A DNA stretch of 59,886 nt from the NCBI RefSeq assembly GCF_021129175.1, contig NZ_JAJOHV010000067.1, forward strand, positions 1 through 59,886, in the 5' to 3' direction. Source of the stretch: Chromobacterium piscinae. Lineage in GTDB: Bacteria; Pseudomonadota; Gammaproteobacteria; Burkholderiales; Chromobacteriaceae. This document shows, one piece after another, positions 25,069-32,837 of this stretch (positions within the stretch are counted from its first letter, which is position 1; each line of letters starts with the position of its first letter). Below the pieces are notes generated by a model. The model worked only from the letters and a program-made list of their open reading frames with translations. It was not told the DNA's origin and made no database searches. The position numbers and the translations under genes are program-made.

Positions 25069-25596
25069 CTATGCTGCAGGGGTTCCGTCTTGCGTATGGA
25101 AAGCGGCGTCGTCGCCTGCTGCTTGGCTCAGCGCCTCCATCAGCGCCGCAAGCTCCTCTGAGGGGAGCGTGAATATGCAGGGAAGCATCAGGCCGCCTGG
25201 CGGTCTGGATTTGCCCGAGTCTTTGGTGCGTTGGTAGCAAACATAGGTTTGCCCCATGCCGAGACGGATGACGCCGATGTGCTCGATTTCTTTCCAGCGC
25301 GTAGCGCGTTGTATGCGCTTCCTGCCGCCGGTGAGTTGGAATCCGGTTTCGTCCAGGCGAATCTGTGGCGGAGTGCGATTGCCCCAGCTTGCCAGCGCGG
25401 CAAGGGGAGGAAAGGCGGCGCCGCCGGCCAGCCAGCCCCAATGGGGGATCAGTAGATACATCAGCGCGGACAGTATGGCGAACGTGAAAATCGCCAGCAT
25501 CATGTTTCGATGATGGCGAGGAGATGATTGGAGCGTGAGCGGCAGCTCAACGGCGACTTCATCGTCGTTCAAGGCGAGGTCGAAGAAGGTTTGCAT
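25069..25596 (-). CDS. Hypothetical membrane protein, 175 residues
   Basis: I do not recognise a named family. Residues about 30-75 form two adjacent membrane helices (MMLAIFTFAILSALMYLLI and WGWLAGGAAFPPLAALAS), followed by a soluble domain with RLDETGFQL and RATRWKEIEHIGVIRLG, the pattern of bacterial PH-like/YcxB-type domains that follow two helices. The last 40 residues resemble a helix (SEELAALMEALSQAAG). It follows the 58-residue gene with two bases between stop and start, so the two are probably co-transcribed. Confidence 0.65.
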   Translation of the reverse strand: MQTFFDLALNDDEVAVELPLTLQSSPRHHRNMMLAIFTFAILSALMYLLIPHWGWLAGGAAFPPLAALASWGNRTPPQIRLDETGFQLTGGRKRIQRATRWKEIEHIGVIRLGMGQTYVCYQRTKDSGKSRPPGGLMLPCIFTLPSEELAALMEALSQAAGDDAAFHTQDGTPAA

Positions 25597-25597
25597 T

Positions 25598-25774
25598 TTA
25601 GGACTCGTGGTCTTGTGAATGAAGCGAATGTTCTAGCAGCCATTGCTCCAGTGCGCGCAGTTCCTGAGCGTTCACGGGATCTATGGCGTGGAGGGAGGCG
25701 CCGTAGGCCAGATCGACATGAATATTGATGCGCTGATTTCGATACAGGCATAGCAGTATATCGGCCTCAGACAT
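25598..25774 (-). CDS. Hypothetical protein, 58 residues
   Basis: A small acidic soluble protein, MSEADILLCLYRNQRINIHV onward, with a helical C-terminus (NAQELRALEQWLLEH). The ATG at 25774 has GAAGG upstream at a short distance. The frame is open further upstream, across the end of the DUF2459 gene, without another good start, so the N-terminus is uncertain. Its stop lies next to the start of the 175-residue membrane protein. Function unknown. Confidence 0.5.
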   Translation of the reverse strand: MSEADILLCLYRNQRINIHVDLAYGASLHAIDPVNAQELRALEQWLLEHSLHSQDHES

Positions 25775-25878
25775 TATGCCTTCGTTCAGCACGGTCAATC
25801 GCCGCGTTTCATCGACGCGGGCTATGTTTGTCTGAGCGTCTCGATTTCCAGGCTGGAGAATGGTGGACTGTATGCCAT

Positions 25879-26568
25879 TTATTTCTCCAACTGCCAAAAC
25901 AGGGGCTGGACGAAAGGGGACCACAGCGCGGTGCGCACGCCGGCCGAGGCCAGCGCGTCGCGCGTCCATTGGTTGCAGGTGATGATGGGGTTGTAGCGGC
26001 CATGGGCGGCGTAGAAGGCGTCGTTGTCGCCGTAGTGATAACCCTTTTCCTGTCGTGCCTGGCCGTTGGCGTCGACAGGCGCGCTGCGGCGGATGAAGTC
26101 TGCCAGCCGGCGATATTGTTCCGGGCTGAGCAGAATGCGCCGGGTGTCTTTGCCTTCCGTCGGCTGGGACAGGTATTCCACGTGCAGCACGCTTTGGTCG
26201 AAAGCCAGCGCGGCCAAGGCTTTGCCGGCGCTCAGGTCTTCCCAGTTTTGAATGGTCAGGAAGAATACCTTGCTGCCCCAGCCGATGGAGATATAGGGCG
26301 AGCGCGCGTATTGATCGGGGCGGCGGATGTGTTCAGGAGGAAAGGCGGCGGACCAGTCCATCGCGTCGGTTTTGACCGGCATGATCAGGCTGGTGTGCAC
26401 GCCATTGCTGTCCAGATAGATGGGGATGCCGCCTGCGGAAGGCTGCCAGCCGCGGTTGGCGGGCAGCCAGCCCAGCGCCAGCGCGGCGAGCAGGTAGCAG
26501 ATCAGTAGCGCGGGAATAACCAGCAGCAGGCGCAGAAGGTGGCGAAAGGCGATGCCGGAAATGTGCAT
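25879..26568 (-). CDS. DUF2459 (TIGR02117-like) family protein
   Basis: A 229-residue protein with one N-terminal membrane helix (about residues 9-32), the rest facing the periplasm. Family blocks are IPIYLDSNGVHTSLIMPV, YISIGWGSKVFFL and the late YNPIITCNQWTRDAL, whose Cys and upstream His (GVHTSL) suggest an NlpC/papain-like Cys-His arrangement. The family is described as found near urease genes in some genomes, but no urease genes lie here. Catalysis has not been shown to my knowledge. A good sigma70 promoter lies upstream. Confidence 0.8.
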   Translation of the reverse strand: MHISGIAFRHLLRLLLVIPALLICYLLAALALGWLPANRGWQPSAGGIPIYLDSNGVHTSLIMPVKTDAMDWSAAFPPEHIRRPDQYARSPYISIGWGSKVFFLTIQNWEDLSAGKALAALAFDQSVLHVEYLSQPTEGKDTRRILLSPEQYRRLADFIRRSAPVDANGQARQEKGYHYGDNDAFYAAHGRYNPIITCNQWTRDALASAGVRTALWSPFVQPLFWQLEK

Positions 26569-26610
26569 GGTGTTGGCGAGCTTGTCGGGTATCGGACATC
26601 AGGGGAGTCT

Positions 26611-26640
26611 TATTTACCTTGGGTTGCGGTGGGCTGTCAA
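26611..26640 (-). promoter_or_regulatory. Sigma70 promoter of the DUF2459 gene
   Basis: On the minus strand TTGACA (26640-26635) is followed after 18 bases by TAAATA (26616-26611), about 43 bases before the start codon. The rest of 26641-26742 has no gene. Confidence 0.6.
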
Positions 26641-26742
26641 ATATCCATTTTCATTTCTCTGGCTGGGGTTTGGGACGCGCGCAAGGAGAGTGACATCCAT
26701 GGTTTGGCATGGTTGTGGCGCAGCGCTGGCGGCCGGAATGCG

Positions 26743-26768
26743 AAACACCCCGCCTTGGCGGGGTGTTT
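26743..26768. terminator. Terminator of the TRIC/UPF0126 gene
   Basis: A 12-bp palindromic stem AAACACCCCGCC/GGCGGGGTGTTT with a two-base spacer lies just after the stop of the leftward UPF0126 gene. Confidence 0.8.
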
Positions 26769-26778
26769 GCTTCGGGAG

Positions 26779-27393
26779 TCAGTGGTGGTCGTGCCGGTAG
26801 GCGAACACCGGGAGCTGCCATTCGCGCCACAGCGCGACCAGGCGCAGCGCCAGGCCGAAGGCGAAACTGGCGATCACGTTCCAGTCATGGGGCATGGCCA
26901 GATGGTTCAGGCCCAGGTATAGGATGGCCACCAGCAGCGACACGCTGGCGTACAGCTCGCGGCGGAATACGATGGGCACGCGGTTGCACAGCACATCGCG
27001 CAGAATGCCGCCGGCGATGCCGGTGATCATGCCGGCCATCACGATGATGACCGGGTGGTAGCCCATGCCCAGCGCCACGTCGCAGCCGATGATGGTGAAC
27101 GCCACCAGGCCCAGCGCGTCCAGGATCAGGAACAGGCGGTTCAGATGGCGCATGTAGCGGGCGACCAGGACCGCGGCCAGGCCGCCGGCCACCACCAGCA
27201 GCACGTATTCCGGATGCTGGGTCCAGCCTATCGGATAGCGGCCCAGCACGATGTCGCGCACGGTGCCGCCGCCCAGCGCGGTGAGGAAGGCGATGACGGC
27301 TACGCCGAAAATGTCCATGTGGCGGCGGCCGGCCGCCAGCGCGCCGGTCATCGCTTCCGCGGTGATGGCGATCAGGTAGATCAGGGTCAGCAT
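26779..27393 (-). CDS. TRIC/UPF0126 family membrane channel, riboswitch-controlled
   Basis: A 204-residue inner-membrane protein with seven helices in two repeats, each carrying a glycine-rich kink: ALGGGTVRDIVLGRYP and AGGILRDVLCNRVP. These paired GGxxRD motifs define the UPF0126 (YicG-like)/TRIC family of trimeric ion channels. Bacterial relatives have been linked to cation or glycine movement. The leader contains a tandem glycine riboswitch, which argues for a glycine-related transport role here. ATG at 27393 has no strong Shine-Dalgarno, in keeping with RNA control of translation. Confidence 0.9.
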   Translation of the reverse strand: MLTLIYLIAITAEAMTGALAAGRRHMDIFGVAVIAFLTALGGGTVRDIVLGRYPIGWTQHPEYVLLVVAGGLAAVLVARYMRHLNRLFLILDALGLVAFTIIGCDVALGMGYHPVIIVMAGMITGIAGGILRDVLCNRVPIVFRRELYASVSLLVAILYLGLNHLAMPHDWNVIASFAFGLALRLVALWREWQLPVFAYRHDHH

Positions 27394-27544
27394 GATGAAA
27401 TCTTATGGGGGTGGAACGATGGAACGCCAGCCGGAGGGATGGCGCGCGGATGACGGAAAACGGAAATGAGGCGCGAAAGGCTCGCGCCGAGGCATGGATG
27501 AGCGGACAAGGCAAACTCCTGGACGGTTTCCGGGTTGGGTAACA

Positions 27545-27727
27545 GCCTCTCCCCTTGTCCTTTTACCTGAGAGTTGCGCGGCCTTTGGCCGCTTGCCCCT
27601 TCGGTGGGCCGCGCGGGACGGCCTCTCTCCAATCGGCTTGAATCGATACTGCGCTGCGGTACGTTTGCCTGAGCGATTATGGGAGCTTGCGTCTTCGGCG
27701 GGGGCATGGCCCCTCTCTCCCGCAGAA
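27545..27727 (-). promoter_or_regulatory. Tandem glycine riboswitch
   Basis: Read on the minus strand, aptamer 1 (about 27727-27648) has GCGGGAGAG, CCGAAGACGCAAGC and CAGGCAAACGTACCGC; aptamer 2 (about 27632-27545) has GGAGAGAGGCC, CACCGAAGGGGCAAGC, CTCTCAGGTAAAAGGAC and GGGGAGAG. These are the conserved core strings of glycine aptamers in the usual two-aptamer layout with a short linker. About 150 bases separate it from the TRIC start; that stretch contains a GGCGCGA/TCGCGCC hairpin but no clear T-run terminator, so control may act on translation. Confidence 0.95.
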
Positions 27728-27732
27728 CCGGA

Positions 27733-27761
27733 ATATTAGCTTTCGCTATTGCAATAGTCAA
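27733..27761 (-). promoter_or_regulatory. Sigma70 promoter driving the glycine riboswitch transcript
   Basis: On the minus strand TTGACT (27761-27756), a 17-base spacer and TAATAT (27738-27733) place transcription start near 27726, exactly at the 5' edge of aptamer 1. Confidence 0.75.
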
Positions 27762-27762
27762 T

Positions 27763-27790
27763 GCGGGAACCGAGTCGCCCCGGTTCCCGC
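27763..27790 (-). terminator. GC-rich hairpin after the DUF3141 gene
   Basis: A perfect 10-bp stem GCGGGAACCG/CGGTTCCCGC with an 8-base loop lies 8 bases after the DUF3141 stop. It lacks a T-run; downstream sequence is the riboswitch promoter. It may be a weak terminator or a 3'-end stabiliser. Confidence 0.5.
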
Positions 27791-27797
27791 GCATGGC

Positions 27798-30404
27798 TTA
27801 CGCCTTGCCTCGCTTGCCGGGCACGGAGGCGACCGTAGACGCACTTGGCGCCTGGCCGTTGGCCTTGCCCGCGGGCTTTTTCGCGGCGCTCGTCCGCGTG
27901 GCGGGCTTGGCTATCGGCTTGATTTCCTCCGATGTCGGCTTCGGCGCGGCGGGCTTGGCGGCTTTTACCGGCGTTTTGGCTGCCGGCGAGGGTTTCGCCG
28001 TGGCCGGTTTGCTTGTCGGAGTGGTCTTGCGCGCTGCCGGCTTGACGGTTTTGGCCGATGGTTTGGCGGCGGATGCAGGCTTCGCCGGGGCAGCTTTGCT
28101 TGTCGCGGCCTTCGCGGAAACGGTTTTGCCGGAGGCGGGCTTGGCCACGGGGAGCGAAACGGCGGGAGCGGCCTCGACCGGGACCGGCGAGAGGACCGCA
28201 GGCTCCGCTTCAGCCCGAGCTGCGGGAGAGGCGGCGTGGATCGCGGCGTCGAGCTCCAGCGTTTTGGCCACCTCATTCAGCCGCGACTGGTGCTCGGCCG
28301 GAATGGGACCGTTCAGCGCCATCAAATCGCGGGCCAGCAGCCAGGCCTGATGGCGGCGACGGGCATCCGGCAGCAGCAGGGGCAGGCCGCGCAGCGCGCG
28401 CGGCGCGTCCAGCCGTACCAGCGCCACCTGATGGCGGACGATGTCCTTCAACTGCATCAGCGTCAGCGGATACTCGTGGCGCACGTCGCGCATCACCCGG
28501 CGGATGGCGTTGAACGGCCGCTCGTCCACTACGCCGATGCCGATGCTGACGTAAAGCAGCAGCCGCACGAAGCCGTCGGCCAGCGTGCCTTGCTCGAAGC
28601 TGGGGTCCAGCGCTTCGCGCTTCAGGCGCGCCAGTTCCCGGGTTTCCCAGGTCAAGGCTTGGTTGCGCGGCTCGCCGGCGGGGGCGACGCCGACCAGGGT
28701 GGCGAGCTGCGGAGATTCGTAGACGGCGCGGAACAGCTGCTCTTGCGCGGCGTCGCGCAGGTCGCGGTAGTGGTCCAGCGACTGGACGATGAAGCCGGAC
28801 AGCTGTTCCTGCCATAGCCACAGCGGATTGTCCGCCGCGACGGGCCGGCGTTGCTCGCGCACCTTGGCTGCGAGGTCCGGCAGCCACCATAGCCACGGGT
28901 TTTTCGGCGAGACCAGCGTCCGCTCTAGGCGGGCGGGGTGCAGCTCGCGTAGCAGGCGGGCGCTGGCCTCATTGCTGGCGGCGCGCAGCGCGGGGGAGAC
29001 GTAGCGGTCGTACACGCCTTGGTTGATCTCGGACACGCGCTTCACCACCTCGAACGCGCGCTCGTCGTCGCGGCCGTCGTCCAGCGCCAGGATGTCGGAC
29101 ACGTCGCGGGCCTCGAAGCGGATGATGTAGCGCCCCTCGATGTATTCCTGGCCGGGCGCGTCCGGCGCGATGTCCTCGATGATGGCCTCGTACAGGCCGG
29201 GCGCCAGCACGTCGACCAGGTCCAGCGCGCTGGCGAATTCGCTGTGTTCCTTGTTGGCCACGCCGGCGGACACGAAGATGCCCAGGTGGCCGACCTTGTT
29301 GTGCAGGCAGTAGACGATGGTCTGCTCGTTGTTGCGGATGTCCTCGACGTTGTCGTAGAGGTCGGCGATCCAGTTCAGCGCCTGCTGCGGCGGCGTGATG
29401 TTGTCGCCCCAGGAGGCGAACACCATGATGGGCGAGCGGATGTTGCGCATGTCTACCCGCACCTTGCCGTCGTGGCTGGTGATCTTGCCGTGCACCAGCT
29501 CGTTGCCGACGAACAGCTTCTGGGCGATCCACTCCATTTCCGCCTTGTTCAGCAGGTAATGGCCGCCCCACCAGCGCTCGAAATCCAGGTAGCGCTGCGG
29601 TTCGGTGTCCACCTTGGCGTACAGATTGTAGGACTTCTTCCACAGCGTGTTGGCCGGGTCCAGCTTTTCGAAATTCTCCACCAGGTGGGCGCCGTCGAAA
29701 TGGCCGTTGCCCAGGTCGCCGGCCAGCGAGGCGGTCCAGGTGCCGCCGGTCAGTCCGCCGGCGTAGCGCATCGGATTCTTGCCGCGCACGCCGGCCCAGT
29801 AGGACAGAGGCGATCCGGCCAGCAGGATGGGGCCGACCAGTTCCGGCGCGACGGACGCGAGCATGGCCAGCGCCCAGCCGCCCTGGCAGTTGCCGATCAC
29901 GAAAGGCTTGCCGTCGCTGTCCGGATGCAGCTCGTTGACGCGCTTGAGGAAATGCCCCTCGGCCTTGGCCACGCTTTCTATGGTCTGGCCAGGCACCGGC
30001 TGCGGGAAGAACATCACGAAATAGCAGGGGTGGCCTTGCTGCAGCGCGATGCCGATCTCGCTGTCCATCTTGAAGCCGCCGATGCCGGGGCCGTGGCCGG
30101 CGCGCGGGTCGATGACGACGAAGGGGCGCTTGGCGGGATCGGTGGGCGGGCAGGCTGCGGGCGGCACGATGGCCGCCAGTGCGTAGTTGGCCGGGTCGGG
30201 GAGTTCCCGGCCGTCCATGATGATCCGGTAGTCGAAGACCAGCACCGGCGGCTTGCCGCTCTCGCAGTGCTCCAGATAGGTGGCGCCGCGCCGGTACAGC
30301 GTATCCCAGTACAGGACGCCGCGCTGGCAGGCGTCCAGCCAGTAATCAAACAACGGTTGAGGAAACGGGAGCTTCCCGCCTTGAACTGCAGCAGTCGACC
30401 ACAT
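27798..30404 (-). CDS. DUF3141 protein: PhaC-like alpha/beta hydrolase with histone H1-like tail
   Basis: An 868-residue protein. Residues about 80-390 look like an alpha/beta hydrolase resembling polyhydroxyalkanoate synthase: the nucleophile elbow is GNCQGGWA with Cys173, where PhaC also uses Cys, followed by a lid-like region and an Asp/His segment (FASWGDNITPP, CLHNKVGHLGIF). Residues 400-720 are helical and family-specific. From about residue 730 to the end is a low-complexity Ala/Lys/Pro/Ser tail with AAKP, AKPA and TSKPA repeats, as in histone H1-like proteins and the PhaF phasin. Family length without the tail is about 730-760. Start ATG at 30404 has AAGGGG upstream. Function unknown. 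Confidence 0.82.
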   Translation of the reverse strand: MWSTAAVQGGKLPFPQPLFDYWLDACQRGVLYWDTLYRRGATYLEHCESGKPPVLVFDYRIIMDGRELPDPANYALAAIVPPAACPPTDPAKRPFVVIDPRAGHGPGIGGFKMDSEIGIALQQGHPCYFVMFFPQPVPGQTIESVAKAEGHFLKRVNELHPDSDGKPFVIGNCQGGWALAMLASVAPELVGPILLAGSPLSYWAGVRGKNPMRYAGGLTGGTWTASLAGDLGNGHFDGAHLVENFEKLDPANTLWKKSYNLYAKVDTEPQRYLDFERWWGGHYLLNKAEMEWIAQKLFVGNELVHGKITSHDGKVRVDMRNIRSPIMVFASWGDNITPPQQALNWIADLYDNVEDIRNNEQTIVYCLHNKVGHLGIFVSAGVANKEHSEFASALDLVDVLAPGLYEAIIEDIAPDAPGQEYIEGRYIIRFEARDVSDILALDDGRDDERAFEVVKRVSEINQGVYDRYVSPALRAASNEASARLLRELHPARLERTLVSPKNPWLWWLPDLAAKVREQRRPVAADNPLWLWQEQLSGFIVQSLDHYRDLRDAAQEQLFRAVYESPQLATLVGVAPAGEPRNQALTWETRELARLKREALDPSFEQGTLADGFVRLLLYVSIGIGVVDERPFNAIRRVMRDVRHEYPLTLMQLKDIVRHQVALVRLDAPRALRGLPLLLPDARRRHQAWLLARDLMALNGPIPAEHQSRLNEVAKTLELDAAIHAASPAARAEAEPAVLSPVPVEAAPAVSLPVAKPASGKTVSAKAATSKAAPAKPASAAKPSAKTVKPAARKTTPTSKPATAKPSPAAKTPVKAAKPAAPKPTSEEIKPIAKPATRTSAAKKPAGKANGQAPSASTVASVPGKRGKA

Positions 30405-30484
30405 TGCAACCCCTTGTTCTTGAACGGTAGGAAAAGACGCGATGCGACGGCCCGTTGAGAGCCCTGGCCGTCACTGTACTCGTT

Positions 30485-30560
30485 ATTTGCTGCGATGCAA
30501 TAAATGCGAATGGTCTGGCGACGATGTGTGGCGCGCAGCCCTCAATTTGTTGCGGTGCAA
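30485..30560. repeat. Two TGC-rich direct repeats upstream of the DUF3141 gene
   Basis: ATTTGYTGCGRTGCAA occurs at 30485-30500 and 30545-30560, identical except for two transitions and spaced 60 bases (about six helical turns). Each contains a TTG(C/T)...GCAA inverted element. The first lies about 80 bases before the DUF3141 start; the second overlaps the end of the GNAT gene. They resemble TGC-rich operators such as those described for the PHA regulator PhaR. Confidence 0.5.
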
Positions 30561-31081
30561 ACAAGGGTTCGAGTCGCGGCGGCCGCTTCCAGTTCCTTCA
30601 CCATCACCACGCTGGCGTAGGCTTTGTCCGGCCATTGCAGCGGCGCTTCGACGCGGTAGCCGCGCTTGAGGTAACGCTCCACCAGATGGGTAGCGGGTTC
30701 GGCGGTGTCCAGGCGAATGCGGCGATAGCCCTGGTGGCGGGCCCAGTCCTCGGCGGCGTCCATCAGCCGCGAGCCCAGTCTTTGCCCTTGCCAGGCGGGA
30801 TCAACGGCAAACTGCATCAGCACCGCGCCGTCCGGCTGGCGGAATTGCGGACAGGACGAGGCGGGCCGCGGATGATGCACCGTAACCGTGCCGACCAGCT
30901 CGTCTCCATGCCACGCCAGCAGGCAGTAGCCGCCAGCGATGCGGCGGCGGGTGACGGCCGCGCGCTGGTCCACCGCGGTGTAACGCAGGCCCATCGCCGC
31001 CAGCTGGGCGTAGGCGCGGTGCAGCAGCGCGGTCAGTTGTTCGATCGAGTCGGTTTCGGCCAGCGGGCGCAGCGTGAACAT
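30542..31081 (-). CDS. GNAT family N-acetyltransferase
   Basis: A 179-residue GNAT acetyltransferase that moves an acetyl group from acetyl-CoA to an amine. Motif A is in LMQFAVDPAWQGQRLGSRLMDAAEDWARHQGYRRIRLDTA (Q-x-x-G-x-G/A region QRLGSR), and the earlier strand GDELVGTVTVHH is typical. Substrate cannot be predicted. It lies 43 bases downstream of the LysR regulator on the same strand and may be co-transcribed with it. Confidence 0.85.
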   Translation of the reverse strand: MFTLRPLAETDSIEQLTALLHRAYAQLAAMGLRYTAVDQRAAVTRRRIAGGYCLLAWHGDELVGTVTVHHPRPASSCPQFRQPDGAVLMQFAVDPAWQGQRLGSRLMDAAEDWARHQGYRRIRLDTAEPATHLVERYLKRGYRVEAPLQWPDKAYASVVMVKELEAAAATRTLVCTATN

Positions 31082-31124
31082 GTCTTCGGCAATCCTGTAT
31101 GGAAAAGCGGGACTGAAGCAATTG

Positions 31125-32066
31125 TCATGCCGGGCGGATATCGGCGCGCTGCCAGTCGCCGGCCATCTCTTCGCTGATCAACTGCTCCGAGACGAAATCG
31201 ATGAAGGCGCGCACCGCCGGCGACAAGCCGCGCCGGGTGGGGAAGGCCGCATGCAGGATGCCCCAGGGGAAGTCGTACTGCGGCAGGATGTGCCGCAGCC
31301 GTCCATCCGCGAGCGCCTGGTGGCAGACGTTGGCCGGCAGCGCGGCGACCCCGACGCCGGCGGCGGCGGCTTCCAGCAGCACGATCATATCGTCGGTCAT
31401 CAGCCGCGGCGCGTCCAGGTGGATGGTGTAGCTCTGGCCGACATTGTCCAGCAACACCCATTGGCCGCGGCCGTCCGGCCGGCTCATGGTCAGCGCCGGC
31501 AGCGCGGCCAGCCGCTCCGGCGTCTTCGGCTCGCCATGGATTTCGAGGAAGGCGGGGCTGGCCACCAGGATCACCCGGCTTCTGCCCAGCCGGCGCACCA
31601 CCAGGCTGGCGCTGTCTTCGATCACGTTGCGGACCCGGATCGCCACGTCCACGCCTTCCTCCACCAGGTCAACCCGGCGGTTGGTGGAGTCCAGCGTGAC
31701 CCGCACCTGCGGGTGAAGGGCGAGAAACCGCGGCAGGACCAGGCTGAGCATGGTCTTGCATAGCAGTTCCGGGCAGCTGACGCGGATCAGGCCGCGCGGC
31801 TCGGCGCTGCTGTGCAGCACCGCTTCGTCGGCGGCCTCGGCTTCAGCCAGCATGGCCTGGCAGTGCTGGTAGTACTGACCGCCGATCTCGGTCAGCGACA
31901 GCCGGCGCGTGGTTCGCTGCAGCAGGCGCACGCCCAGCCTGGTTTCCAGTTCGGCCACGCGGCGGGACAGTTTGGATTTGGGAATGCCCAGAACCCGTCC
32001 GGCAGCCATGAAGCCGCCGTGTTCGACGACTTTGGCGAAATACAGGAGATCGTTCAGGTCCTGCAT
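31125..32066 (-). CDS. LysR-type transcriptional regulator
   Basis: A 313-residue LysR regulator. The N-terminal winged helix is MQDLNDLLYFAKVVEHGGFMAAGRVLGIPKSKLSRRVAELETRLGVRLLQRTTRRLSLTE, and residues 90-300 form the effector-binding domain. It is transcribed away from azoR, the usual arrangement for a LysR protein controlling its divergent neighbour. A T-N11-A box could not be fixed in the 107-base gap (32067-32173), which otherwise holds no gene. The inducer is probably a quinone, azo or electrophile, by analogy with azoR regulators. Confidence 0.92.
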   Translation of the reverse strand: MQDLNDLLYFAKVVEHGGFMAAGRVLGIPKSKLSRRVAELETRLGVRLLQRTTRRLSLTEIGGQYYQHCQAMLAEAEAADEAVLHSSAEPRGLIRVSCPELLCKTMLSLVLPRFLALHPQVRVTLDSTNRRVDLVEEGVDVAIRVRNVIEDSASLVVRRLGRSRVILVASPAFLEIHGEPKTPERLAALPALTMSRPDGRGQWVLLDNVGQSYTIHLDAPRLMTDDMIVLLEAAAAGVGVAALPANVCHQALADGRLRHILPQYDFPWGILHAAFPTRRGLSPAVRAFIDFVSEQLISEEMAGDWQRADIRPA

Positions 32067-32173
32067 GATTGTCTCGCTGATGGAACAATGTTTTCGATTT
32101 TAGCAGACTAGTCCAGATTGTTGCGGATATCTATCATCCACTCATCGCAATCGAACCCCGAAGGAACCGAACC

Positions 32174-32782
32174 ATGAAACTGCTCCACCTCGACTCCAGC
32201 ATCCTTGCCGACAACTCCGTGACCCGCGAACTGTCCGCCGTCGTCGCCGACACCCTGCGCCAGCGCCACGCCAATGTGGAAACCAGCTACCGTGACCTGG
32301 CCGCCAACCCGATCGCCCACCTGTCCGGCGAGATCGTCGGCGCGCGTTTCGCCCCCGAGTCCGACTGGACCGCGACCCAGCGCAGCGAAGCCGCGCTCAG
32401 CGAGCAGCTGATCGAGGAATTCATCGCCGCCGACGTGCTGGTGATCGGCGCGCCGATGTACAACTTCTCGATCCCGACGCAGCTGAAGAGCTGGATCGAC
32501 CGCGTGGCCGCCGCCGGCCGCACTTTCAAATACACCGAGAACGGCCCGGTGGGCCTGGTGCCGAACAAGAAGGTGGTGCTGGTGTCCGCTCGCGGCGGCG
32601 TGCACAGCAGCGAGCAGGGCAGCCTGATGGATTTTCAGGAGGATTACGTTGTGAAGGTGCTGGGTTTCCTGGGCGTCAGCGACGTGGAGATCATTCGCGC
32701 CGAAGCCATCGGCATGGGCCCGGACAAGCGCGCCACTTCCATTCACCTGGCCAAGGAGGCCATCGCCAAGTTGGCGCTGTAA
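32174..32782 (+). CDS. azoR: FMN-dependent NADH-azoreductase
   Basis: A 202-residue flavodoxin-fold quinone/azo reductase that uses NADH to reduce quinones and azo dyes by two electrons. Family blocks are the start MKLLHLDSSILADNSVTREL (phosphate loop of FMN), APMYNFSIPTQLKSWIDRVAAAGRTFKYTENGPVGL and the SARGGVHS loop contacting the flavin. The length matches E. coli AzoR (201). GGAACC upstream of the ATG is only a fair ribosome-binding site. Probably controlled by the divergent LysR gene. Confidence 0.94.
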   Translation: MKLLHLDSSILADNSVTRELSAVVADTLRQRHANVETSYRDLAANPIAHLSGEIVGARFAPESDWTATQRSEAALSEQLIEEFIAADVLVIGAPMYNFSIPTQLKSWIDRVAAAGRTFKYTENGPVGLVPNKKVVLVSARGGVHSSEQGSLMDFQEDYVVKVLGFLGVSDVEIIRAEAIGMGPDKRATSIHLAKEAIAKLAL

Positions 32783-32797
32783 TACCGGCTGGCCATG

Positions 32798-32828
32798 AAA
32801 AAGCCCGGCTTTCGAGCCGGGCTTTTTT
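32798..32828. terminator. Bidirectional terminator after azoR
   Basis: A 13-bp stem AAAAAGCCCGGCT/AGCCGGGCTTTTT with a TTCG loop separates the convergent azoR and solute-binding protein genes. Confidence 0.93.
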
Positions 32829-32837
32829 GCGTCCATG

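Noticed and set aside
27800-28220. Repetitive DNA at the 3' end of the DUF3141 gene as a mobile or satellite element
   Set aside because: The repetition is explained by an Ala/Lys/Pro-rich protein tail kept in frame; there are no terminal repeats or target duplications.
29019-30458. A 479-codon plus-strand frame opposite the DUF3141 gene
   Set aside because: Antisense shadow of the DUF3141 frame; no domain motifs and no ribosome-binding site.
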